This document shows positions 56,051-64,000 of a stretch of 64,000 nt of DNA, piece by piece. This stretch comes from Molossus alvarezi. Lineage: Eukaryota; Chordata; Mammalia; Chiroptera; Molossidae. Both the position numbers and the translations under genes were made by a program. The stretch lies in assembly GCA_037176705.1 (NCBI GenBank), contig CM073887.1, positions 45,694,001 to 45,758,000 of the forward strand. Direction: 5' to 3'. Every line of letters starts with the position of its first letter. Positions within the stretch are counted from its first letter, which is position 1. The notes beneath the pieces are model-generated. The model had not been told where the DNA came from. It searched no databases and saw only the letters and a list, made by a program, of their open reading frames with translations.

Positions 56051-59000
56051 ACCACAGCCCAGACCCACATAGAGAGTTGGTACCTCACATACATATACTG
56101 AATGACTTAACGCATGAGTGAACAAATGAATATCCTAAACTTGAACTTATCTGTGATCTCTTAAGTGATGGGAAATCAAGGTGTGAAGAAGCAGAGCTCA
56201 AAAGGAAGATGGGAAGACTACGGGCCTCTTTGTGCTGTGGGAGGGAGGGATGCTTCTTGTCATAACATGGGGTTTCTATGGAAATCGGAGCTCAAGACAT
56301 GGGCTTGGAAGTTCATTGTGAGAAGTGATCCTGGGAAGCAGGAATAGTGGTTTGGGAAGGTCAGAAAGGAGGAAAAGCAAAAACAAAAAACAAGGATATG
56401 TCTTCAGTCGGTTTCCACTGACGTTGCTGGGGTTCAGTCCTGCCAGAACCTTTTTAGGGGCTTTGTATTAGGAGCTTCAGGATTGTCTTCCTGTGGAGAG
56501 TATTTATCCACCAGCTCCTGCCCACATAGGTTGGGGTTTCTCGAGGGTCAAGGCCATGCACAAATGAGGTCCAATTGGGTCCCACGATCCCGAGAAGTCA
56601 CAGAAGCCCTGGGGGCAGGTAGCAAGAGATGAGAGGTGTAGATAAAGTAAGGGGCTGCCAGGTTATACCCACCCGAAGCTGGTCACTGTAGCCCTGGCTG
56701 GAGTAAAAGGTGGGCTGAGACAGTGTGAGGCAGGACCAAGGGCTGGCCTGTGCAACTCTACTGTCCAAGCCCTTCCATTTCTAAGAAGTGATGGGGGAAC
56801 ATCTGTGGCTTGTAACACTCTCCATTTTCAACCATTCATTTATTCCCCTGACAGCTCTTTGTGGACCACCTACCTGGGTTCAAGGTTCTGTGTTGGGCAC
56901 TATGTCAGTCTAAAGAGCAGGTTTCTAACTCCACTTGTGAATTCACAAAGAATTTATTTCTTTCTTATTAGGTTTATGTGCTTTATCGAAATGCTGAAAG
57001 TGATTTCAGATACTGTAGTCTCTGAAATGGGATCCTGGGGACAGTCTGCTCAAGAGGAGCCTTTTGATTTATGATTCATCTTAGATCCCGTTTCCACAGT
57101 AATCACTGTGAATTATGGAAGACTCCCTCTGCTTGTCCACCCAAGGGAACACTGTGCCAGAGCACAGAGGATTGAGCCACACCTCTGGGGAAAAGAATAA
57201 ACACAGTGGTGGGGTTTTCCTCCTCTGAGGTTGTACCAGGCCATCCTAATGTGGATATCATGGCTGGCAGCTGGCTACCAGTCAGCATGTCCTCTGTGCA
57301 TTCTCCAGTTCACAGTTTTGCTCACCGATGTGCCGGAGACAGGGTCTGTTTGTAAAGGATAGGCATCTGTCAGGGGCAGGCAGTCCTCATCCTTTGCCTG
57401 TTTGTTGGATCCTGCCCATGAGACCTAGGACTGGCCACCTTTGCTTGCTTACTTGGAGAGCCCTGCAGTCTCTGAACTGACAAAGGCCACTACAGGTGGG
57501 CATTCAGGATTCCACACCGATGCAGAAAAAATCGTGGCCCTGGGAGCCACCGGGGATGTCTGCAGACTGACGGCACCAGAAAGCACAGGCCACCGGTGCA
57601 AAGATGGAGAGCCTGTCTGGCCTCTTTCTCAAAGGGGCGCCTTCTGATCCGGGAGCCGCTAAAAGCCCCTGGCTCCCTCCGGTGTAAGTGCAGGGCCTGG
57701 CGAGGCCACAGGCAATGAAGCCAGTCTCCATTGTAAAGGTTTGTCCTGATCGTCCTGCTGAGCTAGAAACGGGGCATGTGGTACTTCCACCTAAAAGCTG
57801 CCCGCCGCTTAGGAGTGTCCCCTAACATCACCCCCATCCGCTTCATTTCCCCTGCCTCAGCCCTTCTCTGTAAAATTATCAAAAATTTCAAGAGGGAGAC
57901 AATAGAGCATTAAGCCCCAAGCACTGGGTCCCTCTGACACTGGTCATACACTACAAGGGCAGCGTCCAGGGTCAGGAGAACCCTAATGAAAATGTGTATC
58001 ACTTTAAGTGCTAGAGATGTACTGATAACCTCTTTATTGTGTCATTCTGAGTGAATATGATGCTCCACTTTTACATTCATTTTCTATTCAAGTCACATGT
58101 CTCCAGATCTCAATCAAGTCAACCCAGTTTTGCAGACCACTTGAAAGAAGGCCCCGTCCCGCCTTTTCCTCGGACTTATGGGTGTGCTGTCTTTGCAGTT
58201 TCATTTCAGCTCCATCCGTTCCCACACTCTGCCTTCAGTGTGATGCTCTGTGAACTCTGACCCCTGCCTTCCTCCCTGCAGCATCATTGGCTTACCTGAG
58301 GCCATGAAATAAGCAGGGACTTAGAGCCAGGCAGGTCCACCTCCTGCTAAAAGGATGGCCTTGGGCTAGTTTACTGCTCTAATTTCATTTCTTCCTTCTG
58401 TAAAATGGCGATGCTATGTGCCCGCAGGCTGGGAGGAACCCAGGCGAACTGTGAGGCGCTCGGCAGCCTTCTAGCCGCTGCCTCTCCGTGGGCCCCTCCA
58501 TCGGACTTCTCAGACGCCACTTCTTCATGCTCTCCCAAACCTCTAACAAGTCCCTCCTGCTTCTGGGACCGGCGCAGGACCTCTGCTTGGGCGGCTGGTG
58601 CCCTCTGGAAGGAGAGGGGGGAAGAGTGGGGGCCCGCTGGGCCTTCACTGTGCGGCCTGAGCCTGCCTTCGTGCTCTGCCACCTGCTTGAGCGTTTTCAT
58701 CTGAAAAAGGGCTTCACAAGGGCGCTGGGAAGAGGAAATAAAGCACCTTCTAGTAAGAGACCAGGACTGAGTTTGGCATGCAGTAGGTGCTTAATACATG
58801 TCATCTCCTGCCCTGCTTCCCATATAGATTCTGGAGTCCAGCATGTGACTGACTATCCCAGCAGCAGGTGTACAGTACGGATGAAGGGACAGATGACCCT
58901 GTTCATCTCTAGTTTATGCTTCCGGCCCATCTCTTGACCTCTCTGAGCCTGTTTCATCCTTAAATGAGATTATGAATACGTACTTCCAAGGTGTTATGCT

Positions 59001-59607
59001 GAAAAGTCGGGCAATAGATGTGAACTTTCATACAAATATAAAGGGTTATTCACACCAGTGCCCCAGGTGTATGTCACTAAACAACAGACAGAGCACTTTG
59101 CTTTCTGCCTCCTAACCCACACACAGATCGGCCACGCTGGCATTGCCAGGGTGCTTGCTGGGTTTGGGGGAGACAGCACGTGATTACACTGTCACGAGCA
59201 CGAAGGACAACTCTGGAATGGAAAGCTGACTTGGGACCGGGGTGTGGGTGGGAGGGCGATGCCATGCAGATGGAAGGTTGCCAGAGATACGGTGGGCAAG
59301 CCACTCAGCTCAGGGCATGGCCTGAGGCCCATGTGAACACATTATATTATTAATGTATTAATGTAGTCGTTAATATAGGTTCATATGTTATTACCAATTA
59401 TATACCAACACATTCACTGGCAGTCAGCAATTAATACTGAAGCAGAATCCAAGTTTGAATCTCTCTCTGATTCCTGCCAAGCTGCCTGACTCCAGTTTAA
59501 GCTTATGATGGGGAACTCACTACCTTCATGGTTCGTTAGATATTTGTGTGTCTCTTTAAAAGTCTGTTTTGGGTCTTCCACCCTTTCAGCAGCATCCCAG
59601 AGTGGTT
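56051..59607. other. Unique sequence with short old traces
   Basis: 56800-56920 has a TTCATTTATTCCCC...TGTTGGGCACTATG trace and 58765-58815 an L2-like GGCATGCAGTAGGTGCTTAA. 58430-58660 is locally CpG-containing. No exon supported. Confidence 0.4.
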
Positions 59608-59832
59608 AAGGGCTGGGAGCTCTGGAACCAAACCGCTGGGGCCCGGTTAGTCTCATCCTACCATCCGTGTGACCTTGTGTTACTTAACCTCTGTGTGCCT
59701 CAGTGTCCTCATTAGGAATATGATGATAATAATAGTACTTATCTCATAGGGTGGTATGGGATTAAGTGTGTGAATATGGAAAGCACTTAGGACAGTGCCT
59801 GGCACACCATAAGGACTCAAGAAATGCCAGCA
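59608..59832 (+). repeat. MIR, near full length
   Basis: GTGGTTAAGGGCTGGGAGCT, CCGTGTGACCTTGTGTTACT, CAGTGCCTGGCACACCATAA. Confidence 0.85.
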
Positions 59833-60289
59833 AGCATCGTTAGTCTCTGATTTATTTTCCCCTTCGAGAAAGTATAAAAGTTGAAGAATAATTAAGGCAC
59901 ATTAAAAGTAAATATACCAGGCAGAGAGATAAATGAACTGTTTGCATAAACATAAATTAAAAGAGTCACACTCAAAAAGAATTGTTCCCTGTTGACAACA
60001 GCAAGCATCTGGAAGAAATTAAGTGGGGGAAGACGGTGGGTGGTGTGGTGGTGTGGGCTGAGAACACACTGTGACTGTTAGAAGAGATCATTCATTTCTG
60101 GGTTGGGTAAGTGATCCCCAAAAGGGAGGCTGCTCTGGGCTTATACAGCACTATTTGGTGCCCAAAGAGTATTTACCCCTGCAGATAATTTCTGTTCTGA
60201 TTTGCCTGGGTACCTAAAATGTCTATGTCATTCCTTGGAGCTAACACATTGCCTTGAAAAGGCCACTTCCAACATGTAAACACACTTAC
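59833..60289. other. Unique sequence
   Basis: Nothing recognised. Confidence 0.4.
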
Positions 60290-61060
60290 AAAAAAATCAC
60301 AAGGTGCCGTTTTATATCTGTGAAATTAACAACATGAAAATTGCAATGCTCAGTGCATGGAGATTTCCCTGAAACTGGCACATTTCAAAATCCCTAATGC
60401 ACATAGAACTTCTACCACGTGTGTAGAGCTTTCTGGAGGAATTTTTGAGTCATAAAAATGTCTATACCTTTTGATAGTAGATCAGTAGATCCAATTTCTG
60501 GGAATTTATTGTTAGGAAACATTTCAAAAGAAAGAAAGAGCTTTCTCCATTACTTCCCCATGATAGAAAACAAATTCAATAGTAAGAGAATGGGTAAATT
60601 ACAACGCATCCCTGAGATAGACTCTCATGCAGTCATTTAAATTATAATTATAAAAGACAGAGAGAAGGATGGGAAAATGCTTATGAAATAATTATATTGT
60701 GTTAAAAAAAAACAAACAGAAATCAAATTGTAAGGATTGGGTATACATATGGATGCAACTAGAAAATGAAAACAGGCCCTGGCCAGTGAGGCTCAGTTGT
60801 TTGGGCGTTGTTCCATGTACCAGTAGGTTGCTGGTTCGATTTCCAGTCAGGGCATATGCCTGAGTTGCAGGCTCAATCCCCCAGTGGGGTATGTGCAAGA
60901 GGCAGCCGATCAATGTTTCTCTCTCTCCCTCTCCCTTCTTCTCTCTGTAAAAACCAGTTACAAGTCTTAAAAAAAAAAAAGAAAAGAAAATGAAAACAGA
61001 AAGAAACCCATGTGCTTTATTGGAGGTTGTGGGATTCTAGAACTTTTTTCTTTCTTTTAT
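60290..61060 (+). repeat. L1M fragment, sense, split by a SINE
   Basis: 60290-60775 (AATTTCTGGGAATTTATTGT, GAGAATGGGTAAATTACAAC, GCAGTCATTTAAATTATAAT) resumes after the SINE near 61000. Confidence 0.7.
60776..60984 (+). mobile_element. Ves SINE, plain-tail type, perfect duplication
   Basis: AGAAAATGAAAACAG repeated exactly at 60761-60775 and 60985-60999. Head GCCCTGGCCAGTGAGGCTCA. Confidence 0.94.
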
Positions 61061-61613
61061 TTGGATTCATGTTTATATTTGTTGTGCAATAAGCAATAAT
61101 GAAAGACTCAAATGAACTCTCTAGGGAGGGGTAGCTGATACCGCCAGCACCGTATAGGCAAGTTTCAGTTCCGTTTCCTGGACAGACAGAAGGGCCCTAG
61201 AGCTGGTAGGTTCTCAGAGGAAGGGGCCGGTGGACAAGGCCAGGGGCCTCCAGGGCACAGGGTGGAAACTACCTGAAGATGGAAGGAGGAACTGCTGGGA
61301 GCTGGAAGAGAGTTGGAGTAAAGAAATGACCTACTTCATGGTGTTGCCCCTGCTAGGCCTGGGAAATGAAGCCTTAAATCAATCAAGTAGGTTGCACTGT
61401 TTCTCTTATTCAAAATTCCAGTTTGAAAACCAGAATTGACAAAAACTCACAGTATTCTCACTAGTTCTGATAAGCTGTAATTTCTCTTTGAACTCCAGGG
61501 ACATTGTGAACAGAGACTCACACAACAATATCAGACTTGCTGTTTCTCAGCTGCCCTGCCTCTAATAGTCATCAACCAATCAGGGTCAAATACTGGACAA
61601 ACACACAGGCTTT
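61061..61613. other. Unique sequence
   Basis: Nothing recognised. Confidence 0.4.
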
Positions 61614-61628
61614 AAAATCAAATCCTGG

Positions 61629-61837
61629 GCTGGCCGGTGTGGCTCAGTGGTTGAGCACCATGCACCAAGAGGTCACCAGTTCAATTCCCGGTCAGAGCAC
61701 ATGCCCAGGTTGTGGGCCCGATCCCCAGTGGGGGGCATGCAGGAGGCAGCCAATCGATGTTCTCTCTCATTGATGTTTCCATGTCTCTCTCCTTCTCCCT
61801 TCCTCTTTCTCTAAAATCAATAAAGAAAAAATACAAT
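61629..61837 (+). mobile_element. Ves SINE, plain-tail type
   Basis: GCTGGCCGGTGTGGCTCAGT head, TCTAAAATCAATAAAG tail. Flanks AAAATCAAATCCTGG (61614-61628) and AAAATAAAATCCTGG (61838-61852), one mismatch. Confidence 0.93.
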
Positions 61838-62239
61838 AAAATAAAATCCTGGCCTATGATGATTTCTTAAGCAGTCAGTTCCTGCAGTTACTTGGGTTGA
61901 GATTAGGTCATGGATCCATTTCCCCAAAAGCTTTACTTGTATTGACAACTCTTTGGTTAACTTCCCAGAGTGGCAGAGCAGTGGAGTGAATCACCAGACC
62001 AGAAGTGAGGAAGCAGGTCATTGGATATATAATATATATTCTCCTGGCCTCAGTTTCTTCATCTGTAATTTGCAGAAAATTTTCACCAAAGACTGCATAG
62101 ACCCAAATCCAATAGTGAAAGTCTGAAAAATCCAGATGAAGCTAAACAGGGCTCAGTTTTGGGCCACATTAATAGAAGTACCATGTCCAGAATGAAGGAG
62201 CTGATTCTTCTACCATACTTTGCCCAGTCTGTCCACATC

Positions 62240-62590
62240 TTGGAAAACCACATTTAGATAAAGCACCACCTTTTAAAAGGGGATATTGACATACTGAAGT
62301 ATGTGCAAAAGAGAGCAGCCAGGATGTATGGACACTTAGAACCTAGTCGTGAGAGAACAGGTGTAGGAACTGCAGCTTTAGACCAGAAACTTATCTTATA
62401 ACAAGGACGTGATCGTTGTCTATTGGAATTCTAAAGAGCTGTCTGTTGGGAAAAATATTTTACTAGCTCTACATGACCCCACAAGGCAGGATCAGTGGAT
62501 AGAAACTACAGGGAGGCAAATTTCAAGTCTGAACAGAATGCAGAATGTTCTAATCAAACCAGCTGAAGGTGGAGAGATGGTTATAAGCAG
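62240..62590 (+). repeat. Possible CR1/L3-type LINE relic
   Basis: GGATATTGACATACTGAAGT, GTGCAAAAGAGAGCAGCCAG, and CTACAGGGAGGCAAATTTCA echo the end of CR1-like ORF2 (a 'LE.VQRRA..' peptide; here DILKYVQKRAAR in one frame). Heavily decayed. Confidence 0.35.
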
Positions 62591-63698
62591 CGGCTGGGTG
62601 AGCACTGGGCAGTGTGACCTTGGAGACAGAGAAGTTGCGGTGGGGTTCTGAGGCCCCATATAGCCCCATGAGCCTCTGAATCTAGTCTGAAATGGCTTAT
62701 CTTCTCCACAGTGCCCACCATAAATGCTTGTGCTTTTAGAAGCATCGCTGAAGGGTTGCCACAGCTGATCTTCATGTGGCCCAAGCACCCTCACAACCAA
62801 TCTTCTCCCCTCCCAACCTGAGGTTCTGGAATGATGCTCTTCTATCAGAATGTTCTCATTGTTTGAACAAGCTGTATACCAAGTTCCGGGGTCTCTCCAT
62901 TCCAAGATTTCCAAGGCAGAATTCCCTCCATGCCTCATCTGCCCCACCTCCCACTCTGGTTGCCATTTCTCTAGTGTGCAGAGCAGAGAGGGAGACAGCT
63001 ATGGACTGCACACAGCAAACGGACAGCAAGGATCCCTGGACACTCCAGCCCCCATGTACCTGAGCCAGTGCAGCCCACGAGCTTCCAGCAGACACTGGAT
63101 GCCAGATTCTATTGCTTTATGCACATCCCTCCCCTTAGCATTGTGATACAGCTGCTTGCAACAAGAAAAGGAACCTCTCCACGAGGAAGGATGGGAAGTC
63201 ACTGGGATGAGAAATTTGCCTAAAGAGGGAAATACAGGATCCAGAAGAAGGGCCGGAGGAGGTAGAGAAGGGAGGGAGTGTATCAATATAAAAGCACGTG
63301 CATCCATCCAGAGGGGCCCTTGCTACTATAGGTGAGCAAGAGGAAAAGAAACCCCAAACTCAGGAGGCTGGGAAATAACAGTGTTGCCGAGAGCCTGGCT
63401 GAGTCTGCTGCAGGAATGGTTCCTGCAGGCAGTTCTGGAGCCGACTTGTGGGGAAGCACCCGGGTTCTGGAGCAAGCAAGTGGTCTGGCTCCATGACTTT
63501 GGGCTACCTTGGGCCCCACTAACAGCTCTAACCGTGAAAGAGGACAATAATGGTACCTGCCTCCTCGACTTGAGAGGATAACAATTCACAATATTGTAGG
63601 CTTAGCCACATGAAACTGCTGATATCTGACCATTTTGAACATATAAAAGTGACCATTTCATATGGATCAACCTCATACATATGGTTAAACAAGTACAG
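62591..63698. other. Unique sequence
   Basis: Nothing recognised; frames on both strands overlap and look random. Confidence 0.4.
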
Positions 63699-63843
63699 TG
63701 GTTCCCAAACTAGCCTGCACCTTGGAATTGTCTCTTAAAAATTCCAAAGCCCAGGTCACACCCAGATGGATTCAATCACAATTTCTGAAGGTGGGACACC
63801 TGGCCAGGTGATTCTAATGGGCAGACAAGTTTGGGGACCATTG
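63699..63843 (+). repeat. MER5A-type hAT fossil
   Basis: GTGGTTCCCAAACTAGCCTG at one end, GGACCATTGG at the other, with CACCTGGCCAGGTGATTCTA inside. Confidence 0.75.
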
Positions 63844-64000
63844 GCTTAGCACAGAGCTTGGTTTCTAGTAAGGCACTCAACCATAGGCACCTCTGCTTTC
63901 CCTTCATCTGTTGTTTATTGAGCACCTATTGCATGCCAGGTTCTGGCCAGGCCTGCCTCCCAGGACCCGAGGACCTCCTTCTGGCACTCATTTCTCGCCC
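63844..64000. other. Unassigned end of the window
   Basis: Old 'TTATTGAGCACCTATTGCATGC' type repeat trace at about 63915; otherwise nothing. Confidence 0.4.

Overview
This is a mammalian nuclear window, almost certainly from a microbat (Yangochiroptera). The main evidence is some 26 tRNA-derived SINEs of the bat Ves type (heads reading like CCCTGGCCGGTTTGGCTCAG, pyrimidine-rich middles, A-rich tails). There is also a full-length 'half-L1' (HAL1), a group of elements known from bats and other mammals. Nothing suggests bacterial or plasmid DNA, and I found no CRISPR array, operon or defence system. The bat family cannot be fixed from here: many Ves copies end in a CCTCGGGTGAGGAT-like tail, others in a plain TCTAAAATCAATAAA-like tail.

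One protein-coding exon of a host gene is recognisable: 27671-27799 (+), the membrane-spanning exon of SCARA5, a class A scavenger receptor. It has a strong acceptor and donor and is phase 1 at both ends. The large downstream coiled-coil exon is not in the window, so the sequence to the right of the exon is probably intron. I could not find the short start-codon exon upstream, so the left 27 kb may be intron or may include the 5' end of the gene. A GC-rich block at about 3.69-4.2 kb is the best promoter or first-exon candidate, but this is inference.

Layout. 1-15 kb: a chimeric U6 retrocopy inside an ancient repeat, the GC-rich block, then a run of Ves SINEs at 4.8-15 kb, including a head-to-head pair and a SINE inserted into another SINE's tail. 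15.3-15.7 kb: an LTR-like relic. 16.0-18.2 kb: an intact HAL1 on the minus strand with an uninterrupted 313-codon ORF1 and perfect 17-bp target duplications. 18.2-27 kb: mostly plain sequence with old L1 pieces and three Ves SINEs. 27.1-27.8 kb: an L1 3' end followed closely by the SCARA5 exon. 28-41 kb: SINE clusters at 31.5-32.0 and 34.3-35.1 kb, and an AT-rich block with repeated homeodomain-type sites near 33.0 kb. 41.6-43.5 kb: a layered L1 / DNA transposon / L1 / SINE nest. 43.6-44.1 and 53.7-54.15 kb: two related LTR-like copies. The rest holds old L1, MIR, L2 and DNA-transposon fossils and unremarkable unique sequence.

The most interesting items are the intact HAL1, the U6 chimera with clear target duplications, the nested transposon stack and the candidate regulatory blocks. 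Repeat family names for old elements come from pattern recognition only; several are tentative and marked so. I found no previously undescribed multi-gene system.
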